NCBI RefSeq assembly: GCF_019219075.1
Contig: NZ_JAHUWJ010000003.1
Coordinates: 186,001 to 250,000 of the forward strand
Length of the DNA stretch: 64,000 nucleotides
Reading direction: 5' to 3'
From: Chitinophaga sp. sic0106
Lineage (GTDB): Bacteria > Bacteroidota > Bacteroidia > Chitinophagales > Chitinophagaceae
The stretch's first letter is position 1, and every line of letters begins with the position of its first letter. Positions 24,299 to 32,053 of the stretch are shown piece by piece. Position numbers and translations under genes: made by a program. Below the pieces are notes generated by a model. The model saw only the letters and a program-made list of their open reading frames with translations. It did no database searches and was not told the DNA's origin.

Positions 24299-24561
24299 AC
24301 GTGAAATTTAAAAAGTTATTACCTACTCTTAAAGATTTTCGGTTTACTCTTCAGGACGTTTGCTTCACCTGGCTGCCGGGCATACGAATAGCTGCACGCC
24401 TTTATGAGCGTGAATTGCAGCGGAATACGTTTCCGGCTTACAGGGAATGAAATTGCATTTTGAGTAGTGAGATGAGTGCCCTAAAAGTATTGGTAACAGA
24501 TTCTGGTCGTCACGTGATTGTAATACAAAAATTACGGATATTTTTTTGGATATGCAAGTCT
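24299..24561. other. Intergenic region upstream of pectate-lyase-like gene
   Basis: No credible gene is seen. It holds the presumed promoter of the beta-helix gene on the minus strand and an A/T-rich segment near 24520-24560. No exact TAnnTTTG element was found on the minus strand. An open frame of 78 codons here (24365-24601) shows no protein-like pattern. Confidence 0.5.
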
Positions 24562-24634
24562 GTTGATATATTCTCTTGCCTTCGGCAATAGAATATATCA
24601 ACTGTTGATGGACCGACGGTCCATCAACAGTTGA
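24562..24634 (-). terminator. Two interlocked hairpins downstream of rtcB-like gene
   Basis: GTTGATATATTCT (24562-24574) pairs with 24590-24602, with an inner TTGCC/GGCAA pair around a TTC loop. TCAACTGTTGATGGACC (24598-24614) pairs perfectly with 24618-24634. The two stems share bases 24598-24602, so they are mutually exclusive at their edges. The second lies six bases past the end of the rtcB-like gene and is the likely terminator. Confidence 0.7.
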
Positions 24635-24639
24635 TGACC

Positions 24640-25770
24640 TTAAATTTCCGTGTATTTCACCGTTACCACCGGAGTGGTGTGGGTTACGATACGCAGGTAA
24701 GGCTGGTGTTGCAGAATATCGGTGGCATCTTTATAAGCAAAATCAAATTCCTGGACATAGCCCTGTGGGAAGTTGCCCGACTTATCGAGCAATTCAGAGA
24801 ACTGTTGCTTATAACTGCGGCGCTGCTTTTCTTTCAGCACTGTTTTCCAGTGTTTCATGGCATTATAGCGCGATAGCTTTCTTCCGGCGCCATGGGCGCA
24901 GGAGTACAAGGCCTGAGCAGCACTGTATTCATCCCGGATTTGTACCAGCAGGCTGCCTCGTGACATTGACAACGGAATCACCACTGTTTTCCCAGGGCTG
25001 AGTTCAGTACTGCCTTTGCGGTGCATGATACCATCAGGCGTAAAGCGCAGGTGGTTGTGTATTGAATCTTCCAGGGAGTACGGGGTACCATACAATTGCC
25101 CGGTGGCCGCGGTCAGACTATAATCCTGCTGCATGTATTGGCGGTCAATGCTGTTTTTATCGCAGCGCAGGTAACCGGCCATCTGGAGGAAGATCATGGA
25201 CTTCAGGCAGAAATTTTTTCTGCGCTGGTAGCCGAACGACAGCGTGTCATCATAGTACCGGATAAATGCCGGGTCCAGGAAATCACGATGCATCACCTCC
25301 CCCTGGCTCCCGCTTTCCAGTGCATACTGGCGGGTGAGTTCCAGGCACTGCTGGTACAGGGCGATACCACGGTTGCGGGTACCGGTATGGCAGATAATGT
25401 ATACGCTATCAGCATCCTCCTCAATGGAGAGGAAGTGGTTGCCACCACCGAGGCCATCATCCGTCATCTGCGTATGTGCCAGGCAAAAGGCTTTGTAATG
25501 AGCGGCTTTATCGAATGGTTTGAGCCAGTGTGCCTTATTGATTTTCAGGTACATAACTCCGCAGCCAACATCCTTTCCTGTTATTAGCGGGTAGACGTAA
25601 TCGTTAGTATGAAAAGCCACGCCTACCGGCAGTGCTTTTTCCGTGCAATAGTGTATATCAGTGAATGCGCAGATCGTATTAATATATGGCCGCTGGGCAT
25701 ACTCCTGTAACTGATGCAAGGCATTTGCTTCGATGCTGTTGGCATCGCAATAGAATGCAATAGTTTGCAT
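24640..25770 (-). CDS. rtcB: Short RtcB-family RNA ligase
   Basis: The 376-residue protein carries the RtcB active-site series: FTDIHYCTEKALPVG (about 36-50), KDVGCGV (Asp67, Cys70), GGGNHF (108-113), HTGTR (His128), SIHNHLRF (236-243), HRKGS (250-254) and SCAHGAGRKLSR (290-301), in which His293 is the position that becomes GMP-linked. All metal ligands and the guanylated histidine look present. RtcB joins 2',3'-cyclic-phosphate or 3'-phosphate RNA ends to 5'-OH ends with GTP and manganese. At 376 residues it is well below the usual size of about 400-480, and the departures HYCTE for HPGKG and HTGTR for HSGSR mark a divergent subgroup. No rtcA or rtcR gene is near. Confidence 0.88.
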   Translation of the reverse strand: MQTIAFYCDANSIEANALHQLQEYAQRPYINTICAFTDIHYCTEKALPVGVAFHTNDYVYPLITGKDVGCGVMYLKINKAHWLKPFDKAAHYKAFCLAHTQMTDDGLGGGNHFLSIEEDADSVYIICHTGTRNRGIALYQQCLELTRQYALESGSQGEVMHRDFLDPAFIRYYDDTLSFGYQRRKNFCLKSMIFLQMAGYLRCDKNSIDRQYMQQDYSLTAATGQLYGTPYSLEDSIHNHLRFTPDGIMHRKGSTELSPGKTVVIPLSMSRGSLLVQIRDEYSAAQALYSCAHGAGRKLSRYNAMKHWKTVLKEKQRRSYKQQFSELLDKSGNFPQGYVQEFDFAYKDATDILQHQPYLRIVTHTTPVVTVKYTEI

Positions 25771-25865
25771 ATTCCTTAATTATTAAAATAAAGATTAGTT
25801 TGTAGGAGCGTTTGGAGAACACCTGCTCCTGTCAGAGATGTCAGCAGCCGACTTGGTCGGAGGTG

Positions 25866-25873
25866 CAAAGGTA
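25866..25873 (-). promoter_or_regulatory. Candidate -7 element for rtcB-like gene
   Basis: CAAAGGTA on the plus strand reads TACCTTTG on the minus strand, an exact TAnnTTTG match, 96 bases before the start codon. No -33 TTTG at the expected distance was found, so this is tentative. Confidence 0.35.
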
Positions 25874-25917
25874 GTGGAAAATTTAATAGGTTGTTGTTTC
25901 CATTTTAATCATCCGTT

Positions 25918-26619
25918 ATGAAATTAATCCTATTCTTGCTTTTACTGATAGCACCCCTGGTTGGCTACGCCCAGGAGCCATTCAAAATTACCATTGTAAA
26001 CACCACTGATAGGGTTACACCGCGCTTGCCGGCCAAGGCTTTTTATGAAGATGAGAAATACCTCGTCCGCAAAACTTGTAGCGGCGAATTGGGAGGGACG
26101 GTTTATTTCAAAAACAAGCAGACTAATCAGGAATACTGCTGTGCGGCGATGTGTCCCGTAAGCGTAAGCCGCCTGAACGGTGTATATTATGTAAGCTGCT
26201 ACCTGCACCATTTTGCGGACCTGGCATCTGTATTAAAAATACCTGCGCCGGACTCCATGGATTTCTGGAAAGAACCGGCTACGGACCATCCAAACGACAG
26301 AGAGTCCCATTCCATGAAAGGGACGTCTACCGTGCTCGACACAGGCGGCATTGTAATACTGGCCAGCTTTCCCTGGAAAAACCGTTTGTATCACGTAACC
26401 TCCGACCACAAGAACACCTATATCTCCCTGATAGAAAACAGGGCATTTGTGCCTGTTCAAATTTTATATCACCACCCGGTGAGGCCGGATGGTGATGTGG
26501 TCCGCCTGGCTGATGAAGAGCTTAGCATTCCGTTTAAAGGGCTGAACAGTTCCGGGTCCATTGAAGTCCGGGGAAACCAGATCTACCTGAATCAGTTGGT
26601 GACCGCACCTGAAAAATAA
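25918..26619 (+). CDS. Hypothetical secreted protein
   Basis: The 233-residue product has a clean signal peptide (MKLILFLLLLIAPLVGYAQ). I do not recognise the mature domain. It has three clustered cysteines in QEYCCAAMCPV near 74-84 plus one in KTCSGELGG (around 49) and one in YVSCYL (around 99), so disulphides are possible. HPNDRESHSMKGTSTVLD and FPWKNRLYHVTSDHKNTYISLIE suggest a beta-rich fold. It stands alone and is divergent from rtcB. ATG 25918 is directly followed by the signal sequence, so the start is safe. Function unknown. Confidence 0.65.
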   Translation: MKLILFLLLLIAPLVGYAQEPFKITIVNTTDRVTPRLPAKAFYEDEKYLVRKTCSGELGGTVYFKNKQTNQEYCCAAMCPVSVSRLNGVYYVSCYLHHFADLASVLKIPAPDSMDFWKEPATDHPNDRESHSMKGTSTVLDTGGIVILASFPWKNRLYHVTSDHKNTYISLIENRAFVPVQILYHHPVRPDGDVVRLADEELSIPFKGLNSSGSIEVRGNQIYLNQLVTAPEK

Positions 26620-26785
26620 ACTGTAGTTCCGTTTATAGTTTATCGTTACTGATTTTCTCCAGCAGCAGTTGTTGCTCATATTTTACTCAGGGAGGCCAAG
26701 GCATACGCCGGCGCTATTCTATCACATCTGCCCCATAATTCCTGATGTCCTTCAGGCCCTGGCTGCCTGCGGCAGGAGAAATGTA

Positions 26786-27316
26786 TCAGCACACCGGGCG
26801 GGATTTTCTGTAGGTCAGTAACCTACCATCCGCCGCTACCGGCATAAAGCCCGCGCCTAGCAATAGTTTACGGCAAGCACTGTTATCTTCATAAGTTCTG
26901 GCTACTACTCCCCTCACGGCATCGTGACTAAATGCCCAATTTATCATTTGCAGCAGCGCTTCTGTGGCATAGCCCTGCCCATGAAAGTTTTCGTCCAGCA
27001 TAAAACCTATTTCTGCCAAACCATTCTCATCCGGCGCACCGGCAAAACCTATCCCGCCAATGGCCTTGTTACAGGAGGCAAGCACGATTTCCCAGTTGGT
27101 ATACCAGTAGTAAGATGCCGGATGGGCAGCCGTTTGCGGCAACCAGAAATGCTGCATGGCATCCTGGATTTCGGTAGCATATTCGGGACTAATTTTCATA
27201 ACACTAGTGGTTAATCCAAGCCTGGCTTCCATTTCAGGCCTGTTCTGGTTGCATAACTGCAACAGTTCGTGGGTTAAAGGGAGCAGCTTTAGCCGTTCCG
27301 TTTCAAGGAAAAACAT
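26786..27316 (-). CDS. GNAT family N-acetyltransferase (RimJ/RimL-like)
   Basis: This 176-residue protein starts with FLETERLKLLPLTHE, the typical opening of RimJ/RimL-like acetyltransferases. The acetyl-CoA loop reads ENFHGQGYATEALLQ (about 113-127), containing Q-G-x-A/Y-T-E-A. VVARTYEDNSACRKLLLGAGF (about 140-160) is the expected final strand-helix with the N-x-A/S. The enzyme transfers acetyl groups from acetyl-CoA to an amine, which cannot be determined from the sequence. It is transcribed alone; a TATTTTTG -7 element lies upstream at 27476-27469 on the same strand. Confidence 0.88.
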   Translation of the reverse strand: MFFLETERLKLLPLTHELLQLCNQNRPEMEARLGLTTSVMKISPEYATEIQDAMQHFWLPQTAAHPASYYWYTNWEIVLASCNKAIGGIGFAGAPDENGLAEIGFMLDENFHGQGYATEALLQMINWAFSHDAVRGVVARTYEDNSACRKLLLGAGFMPVAADGRLLTYRKSRPVC

Positions 27317-27468
27317 GTTGAATTAATTGAAATAAAAAAGACAATAGATTAACAGCACCGCAGGTAGAGCGGTGCAAACGGATTAGCGGTGTAATCCGTT
27401 ATAGTATTCCAGGCAGTGAGCATTGCCTGTGTTGTTGGGTGATATGCAAAAACTTGATTTTGATGCTG

Positions 27469-27476
27469 CAAAAATA
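27469..27476 (-). promoter_or_regulatory. Candidate -7 element for the GNAT gene
   Basis: CAAAAATA on the plus strand is TATTTTTG on the minus strand, an exact TAnnTTTG match. The leader to ATG 27316 would be about 150 bases. No -33 element was found. The whole gap 27317-27657 otherwise holds two hairpins and no supportable gene. Confidence 0.35.
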
Positions 27477-27495
27477 GAAATTTTCTGCAGATAGT

Positions 27496-27518
27496 GTCAG
27501 GTCCTGACGGAATTTTTT
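27496..27518 (+). terminator. Weak hairpin with T-run
   Basis: GTCAGG (27496-27501) and CCTGAC (27503-27508) can pair around a tiny loop, and TTTTTT follows at 27513-27518 on the plus strand. No plus-strand gene precedes it. Confidence 0.35.
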
Positions 27519-27539
27519 GCGGGGGGGACAAACATTCGG

Positions 27540-27577
27540 AAGTGGGTGTATCAAAAGTCTGATACACCCACTTTTTA
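27540..27577 (+). terminator. Strong hairpin with T-run
   Basis: AAGTGGGTGTATCA (27540-27553) pairs perfectly with 27560-27573 around a six-base loop, and the plus strand continues in T. It lies 80 bases past the lipoprotein gene on the minus strand, so it may also end that transcript from the other side, but the U-tail faces plus. Confidence 0.6.
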
Positions 27578-27657
27578 TTCAGGTACCTGATGAAGTCAGG
27601 CAGTCAATTAGGTCATTCTCAGGACGTTCGTTTACGTTTGATACATCCTCTGAGCCA

Positions 27658-28248
27658 CTAAAATTTATGACTGGTAGCAGGCGGATCATACAACAACGTT
27701 TCCATCGCTGCCTTAATTTCTTTTTTAGCCACCACAGGCTGTGTACTAGGGTTCGACGGATAGGCCTTACCGTTATACTTCAGCAGGTGAATTTTCCCGT
27801 TGCTTGGGAGCAGCAGATCCTTCCAGCCATTAGTCAGGTTGGCACTTACGCTGATCGGTGTATCCGTTACCGTGAATTTGGTGATCACGCCACCCTCGTT
27901 ATTGAGCAGTAGCACCGTGCAGCCACCGGAACCGCAGAAATAACTACCATTCAGCTTTACAAAGATTTCATAGGTGCCATCGCTGTTCAGATCGGCTATG
28001 GCTACGCTATAGCTTCGACTATTGCTGTCGATCAACTGTTTAGACAGGTCTTCGGCGTACAGTTGCTGTAACGTGGCGGTTACTTTTACAGCAACAGGTT
28101 GTAAGGTGTCAGTAACGACGGGCGCTACATTTTCCGTACCTGCTGTGGCGGTATCAGTAGTAATATCCGCCCTTTCTGTACCTGCCTTAGGCTGGCAGGC
28201 CACCAGCAGGGCCGATAGCACACCAATGCCGAGAATCACATTTTTCAT
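27658..28248 (-). CDS. Hypothetical lipoprotein at the end of SusCD locus 1
   Basis: ATG 28248 (MKNVILGIG) opens a lipoprotein signal with lipobox LLVAC; an upstream in-frame start at 28275 adds nine residues. The 196-residue product has a threonine-rich linker and then a segment VAIADLNSDGTYEIFVKLNG, an aspartate-rich calcium-loop-like pattern as found in FG-GAP/VCBS-type repeats. Two cysteines in YFCGSGGCTVLL could form a disulphide. It follows the amidohydrolase gene after seven bases in the same direction, so it belongs to the same transcript. I cannot assign a function; a small outer-membrane-anchored binding protein is possible. Confidence 0.65.
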   Translation of the reverse strand: MKNVILGIGVLSALLVACQPKAGTERADITTDTATAGTENVAPVVTDTLQPVAVKVTATLQQLYAEDLSKQLIDSNSRSYSVAIADLNSDGTYEIFVKLNGSYFCGSGGCTVLLLNNEGGVITKFTVTDTPISVSANLTNGWKDLLLPSNGKIHLLKYNGKAYPSNPSTQPVVAKKEIKAAMETLLYDPPATSHKF

Positions 28249-28255
28249 AGATGAG

Positions 28256-29515
28256 TTATTTATGATTGAGCTCATGTAATATACCGTTCTTTACTACAAG
28301 TTCGGGCGAGAAAAGTTCGTTCAGGTGCGTATACGGATCTTGTCCAAGTACGATCAGGTTAGCCAGCATTCCCGCTTTCACCAGGCCACGATCAGTGAGG
28401 CCGGTAACCCTGGCGGCATTCCAGGTAGCAGCCTGGATAACAGCAGCTGCCGGCATGCCACACTTCTTTTGCAGCAGTTCTAACTCTTCCTGCAGCGGCA
28501 TGGTCCCGCCTTGTTCCGGGTAAATCCAGTCGGTACCGGCTACAATGTTCACCCCTGTCTGGTATGCCAACCGGGTAACCGTTTGTGCATAGGTGAGCTT
28601 ATTACTCGTTGCATGAAACACTGTTGCGTCCAGAAAAATGTTGCGCGCCTTCATGTCCTTCAGCAATTGCAATTGCCGGGTGGTGTCCAGGGTAAAATTT
28701 TTATAGATAGCAGCCCATGCTTTGCCAGATTCAATCGTATCTCCCGGTAATTGTTCAAAAGCCATATCAGCGGCGTGCGACATACTGTTCACCCCTGCCC
28801 TGGCGGCATCAATTGGCTTGGCCGGAAATACGGCCGCATGCGCCCAGGCCAGAAGGCCTTGCCGGTATGCTTCTTTGGTGATGGCTGCCACCAACTCTTT
28901 ACTGAGGTCATGGTAAATTTTAATCCCGGTGGCGCCACAATTTTTAGCAGCTGCAATCGCAGCTACCATATTGGTAGTATCAGCAATAGTGGCATACCAC
29001 GGCCGGGTACCCTGATTGCTGCTATTGCGGCTACCACGGCGGATCAATTCCCAGTAATGCGGACCACCGAATTGTGCGGCGTAAAATATATCCGGCCCCG
29101 TTACCTGTGCGGAGGCAATTCTTTTTTTAACAGCCGCCAGATACGGTGCATCGCCCGCCATATCCCGGACGGTGGTAATGCCGTGACGGAACATATTTCG
29201 GAGTATACTATCTGTTTTTTTGTTTGCCTCCTCCAGGTTGCTCAGGTTGCCGGTGGCCAGGTGCACATGCGCATCTATAAGCCCCGGTGCAATGTACTTT
29301 CCGGTACAGTCAATCACTCTATAACCCGCAGGCGTTTTGCGCGACTTACCATATACAACTTTGGTGATTTTATCTTTATCGATATAGACGGTGCCTACGC
29401 GCGGCTTTGCGGCAGCATCGCCGCTGACAATGGTGGCGTGCTGCAATACCAGCTGCGCTTTTGCCTGAAGTGTAAAACCGGCACATAGGACCAGTAAGCT
29501 CGTGAGTCGTAACAT
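28256..29515 (-). CDS. Secreted metal-dependent amidohydrolase
   Basis: The 419-residue protein has a signal peptide (about 1-20) and an amidohydrolase TIM barrel. Metal-site features are GLIDAHVH (the H-x-H pair), TGIKIYHD (the lysine expected to be carboxylated), AWAHAAV and SMSHAAD (later histidines) and GTDWIYP (catalytic aspartate). The order fits imidazolonepropionase- and prolidase-like members, many of which cut peptide or cyclic amide bonds. VKAGMLANLIVLG near the end is the return strand of the small beta domain. Its place after SusC, SusD and TlpA suggests that it processes the imported compound in the periplasm. Confidence 0.85.
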   Translation of the reverse strand: MLRLTSLLVLCAGFTLQAKAQLVLQHATIVSGDAAAKPRVGTVYIDKDKITKVVYGKSRKTPAGYRVIDCTGKYIAPGLIDAHVHLATGNLSNLEEANKKTDSILRNMFRHGITTVRDMAGDAPYLAAVKKRIASAQVTGPDIFYAAQFGGPHYWELIRRGSRNSSNQGTRPWYATIADTTNMVAAIAAAKNCGATGIKIYHDLSKELVAAITKEAYRQGLLAWAHAAVFPAKPIDAARAGVNSMSHAADMAFEQLPGDTIESGKAWAAIYKNFTLDTTRQLQLLKDMKARNIFLDATVFHATSNKLTYAQTVTRLAYQTGVNIVAGTDWIYPEQGGTMPLQEELELLQKKCGMPAAAVIQAATWNAARVTGLTDRGLVKAGMLANLIVLGQDPYTHLNELFSPELVVKNGILHELNHK

Positions 29516-29526
29516 GATGATGCTGC

Positions 29527-30594
29527 TTATAATTGAAGGAGTTGTTGTTCTGAAACCTGTTGACGTATAATCGTTCCCGTGTGATCGATCAGGAAAGTTG
29601 CCGGTAATGTTTTCACCTTGTACGCTTTCACCGATTCGCTATCCATTGCCTTATCAGCGCGGAGTTGCAGCCAGGGGATATTATCCGCCGTCACGGCCTT
29701 TTTCCAGAGCTCATCATTTACATCTACCGAAACAGACACCAGTGCGATACCCTTACTTTTCAGCTTTTCGTATAGGGGTGCCAGTTTCCTGTTGGCTGCG
29801 CGACAAGGCGTACACCAGGAGGCCCAGTAGTCCACCAGCACGTATTTATTTTGTTGCAGGAGCGATTCCAGGGTCACTGCATTTCCCTCCATGTCCTGCA
29901 AACTGAACGCCGGTGCTTTTTTGCCGGTCATTATATTAGCCTGCTGTAGTTGTTGCTGCTGGAGGAGTCTGTTGTAAGTAACAGGTGACAAAGGATTTGT
30001 TTTATAGGCAGGCACCAGTTTATTGAGGTCCGCAGCCTGCCAGAGTCCGGCCTGGTTGTAAGCACTCCAGGCGCCGGCAATATCATGATGATGCTTCAGT
30101 GCGAAATTCAGCCTGGCCTGCATCACTTTAGCGGCGTATTTATTACTTTCTTTATTGGCTTTGAGCTTCACCTCCAGGTCAGTGGCCTTACCGTATGCAG
30201 TTCCCCACTCATTCCAGGCTTTCTGATCGGCTTCCAGTGATTTCTCAAAGGCGCTGAGCTGCTGCTGGTAATCGCCTCCTTTTATCACCGCGGGGCCGTT
30301 TTCAGGAACAGTGATACTCATATCGCCTTCATTGGAAAAAAGGATGGTATGGAGATAGGGAGTACGCATGGAAACGCTGTATACGGTGGGCAGGGAGTCA
30401 TGCAGTTGCAGCTCCGCCTGTCCGCCGGACAAATGCAGCGTATCAAACAGTACCCTTTGCGGCCATTCTTTATAGATGGTGACCTTGGTTCCATCCGCAT
30501 GCGCTTTGGAGGAAATATGCAACGATTGTGCGTACGTAGTATGTGCCGTGGCAATGCCCAGGCTTATCATTAGCAGGTTCCGTATCATAAACAT
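29527..30594 (-). CDS. TlpA-like thiol-disulphide oxidoreductase with DUF4369-like N-terminus
   Basis: The 355-residue protein has a signal peptide (ending THTTYAQ), an N-terminal beta-rich domain (about 25-115) resembling DUF4369, a helical linker, and a thioredoxin domain from about 235. The redox motif is YWASWCTPCR, followed by APLYEKLKSKGIALVSVSVD and TLPATFLIDHTGTI with the cis-proline. Such proteins reduce or exchange disulphides in periplasmic partners. ATG 30594 is used; ATG 30588 two codons later is equally possible. It follows SusD after 60 bases that form a stem-loop, and the amidohydrolase gene follows 11 bases later. Confidence 0.88.
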   Translation of the reverse strand: MFMIRNLLMISLGIATAHTTYAQSLHISSKAHADGTKVTIYKEWPQRVLFDTLHLSGGQAELQLHDSLPTVYSVSMRTPYLHTILFSNEGDMSITVPENGPAVIKGGDYQQQLSAFEKSLEADQKAWNEWGTAYGKATDLEVKLKANKESNKYAAKVMQARLNFALKHHHDIAGAWSAYNQAGLWQAADLNKLVPAYKTNPLSPVTYNRLLQQQQLQQANIMTGKKAPAFSLQDMEGNAVTLESLLQQNKYVLVDYWASWCTPCRAANRKLAPLYEKLKSKGIALVSVSVDVNDELWKKAVTADNIPWLQLRADKAMDSESVKAYKVKTLPATFLIDHTGTIIRQQVSEQQLLQL

Positions 30595-30604
30595 GTATTA
30601 AGCA

Positions 30605-30640
30605 GGGCCGGGAACAGGTTTTATGCCCGTCTCCCAGCCC
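30605..30640 (-). other. Stem-loop between SusD and TlpA genes of locus 1
   Basis: On the minus strand GGGCTGGGA pairs with TCCCGGCCC (one G-U), continued by ACGGG with CCTGT after a one-base bulge, around a seven-base A-rich loop. There is no U-tail. It may be an RNA-processing or attenuation element that sets TlpA expression apart from SusCD. A comparable element precedes tlpA in locus 2. Confidence 0.55.
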
Positions 30641-30654
30641 ATTTTCACAGGAGA

Positions 30655-32043
30655 TTATCTTGGATTCGGGGCTATATTGCCATTTATCTGAATGATTTTA
30701 GGACAAATCTGAAACAGGTATTTATTGCTGAGTGCCACAAGCGTGTAGTCGTTCCCTTTATAGGTGCGCTTCAGGTCTTTGCGGAATGCTGTTTCCCTGT
30801 TAAGTCGCTTCAAATCGAACCAGCGGAGGCCATGGAACATCAGTTCGCGGCGGCGCTCCTGCAATACATTCAGTAAAGCCTCTTCTTTCGTACTTGCGGT
30901 GAGTGCGGTATAATCCGCAGGTTTGAAGCGATTTTTGCGAATAGCGTTCAGTACATCCATGGCTTCACTGGCTTTGCCGTTACGTGCCAGGTATTCCGCA
31001 TTGATGAGCATCATTTCCGGAACGGTGATGCTGCTGTTCAGCATGTTACCGAAATAGTCCGGTAGCGGATTAGCGGAAGCAGCACCAGTAGAGGTGAGTC
31101 GCGTAAACGTATATACGTAGCGCAGGTCTTTTTCGCCCAGTATATTGAGGAGGTCCTGACTGATCATAAAACGCTGGATAATACCATTCTGGCTATTTGT
31201 TTTAGTGAAGATATTTTCCGGCCATTGGTCAACCGAGGGCTTGCCTGTTACGCCGCCCCAGGGCTTGGCCGGATTGGCAAAACTCATCTTGTTGAAATCC
31301 AGCAGTGTGTTTCTGAAGGTGAGTGCAGTGTTTGCATTTTTCGCTGCGGCTTCAAAGTCTCCCATATAAAATTGCACACGCGCCAGCAACGCATAACCAG
31401 CGGCCTTTCCAGGGTGAACAAAGTTTCTACCAAAGTCAGGCAGGGTAGTTTCCGCAATTGCTTCTGCCAGGTCCTTCAATACCTGTGTATAAACTTCCTT
31501 TACGGTAGCCCGTGGCAGCATGGCTTCCAGATCAGGCTTCAGCAGCAGGGGCACTGCCAGGTCAGTAGCCGCGGTGGCAGGCTGATAATCGTTTCCAAAC
31601 AGCATTGCCAGCTGGAAATAATAATAGGCCCTTTGGATTTTGGCTTCTGCCAGGAGTCGTTTCAGATCCCCGTTGGTAGCCGCATCGCTGGCCTGTGGAA
31701 GTCGGTCCAGCACCAGGTTACATACATAAATATTTGCGTATGATTTATTCCATTCTGCATCGTCTTCCGCAGCTTTGAACTCCTCATCGAGCCAGAGATA
31801 GGATTTAGCAGTGCGCTGGTCACCCAGCCCTACCACACTTGCATCCGTATAGGCAATATCATCGTTCTTGAGCTCATTGTATCCAAATGGCGCATCTGCC
31901 AGGAGTAAGTCATTCAGGAATTTTTCGTAATCGGCTACTGTTTGCGGCAGCACCATGTTTTTGGGTGTTACCTCGGTGAACTTACTGCAGCTGGCAGTGA
32001 AGATGGTGAGTCCGGCGAAAGTATATAAGAATAATTTTTTCAT
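30655..32043 (-). CDS. RagB/SusD family nutrient-uptake lipoprotein
   Basis: ATG 32043 (MKKLFLYTF) opens a lipoprotein signal (TIFTASC). Upstream in-frame starts at 32052 and 32067 add up to eight residues. The 462-residue protein has the SusD pattern: an N-terminal part with SKFTEVTPKNMVLPQT, TPR-like helices (WNKSYANIYVCNLVLDRL; KIQRAYYYFQLAMLFGNDY), and the C-terminal signature LLNVLQERRRELMFHGLRWFDLKRL. SusD proteins form the lid over the SusC barrel and bind the substrate at the cell surface. It starts 10 bases after the SusC stop, as in nearly all such pairs. The substrate is not evident from the sequence. Confidence 0.92.
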   Translation of the reverse strand: MKKLFLYTFAGLTIFTASCSKFTEVTPKNMVLPQTVADYEKFLNDLLLADAPFGYNELKNDDIAYTDASVVGLGDQRTAKSYLWLDEEFKAAEDDAEWNKSYANIYVCNLVLDRLPQASDAATNGDLKRLLAEAKIQRAYYYFQLAMLFGNDYQPATAATDLAVPLLLKPDLEAMLPRATVKEVYTQVLKDLAEAIAETTLPDFGRNFVHPGKAAGYALLARVQFYMGDFEAAAKNANTALTFRNTLLDFNKMSFANPAKPWGGVTGKPSVDQWPENIFTKTNSQNGIIQRFMISQDLLNILGEKDLRYVYTFTRLTSTGAASANPLPDYFGNMLNSSITVPEMMLINAEYLARNGKASEAMDVLNAIRKNRFKPADYTALTASTKEEALLNVLQERRRELMFHGLRWFDLKRLNRETAFRKDLKRTYKGNDYTLVALSNKYLFQICPKIIQINGNIAPNPR

Positions 32044-32053
32044 GATAAGCATT

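Noticed and set aside
24365..24601. 78-codon open frame upstream of the beta-helix gene
   Set aside because: No protein-like composition, and it runs into a hairpin region.
27349..27567. 72-codon open frame between GNAT and lipoprotein genes
   Set aside because: No signal peptide, motif or ribosome-site support; it overlaps the candidate promoter and hairpins.
28751..29488. 245-codon open frame opposite to the amidohydrolase
   Set aside because: The amidohydrolase has all metal motifs; the antisense frame has no pattern.
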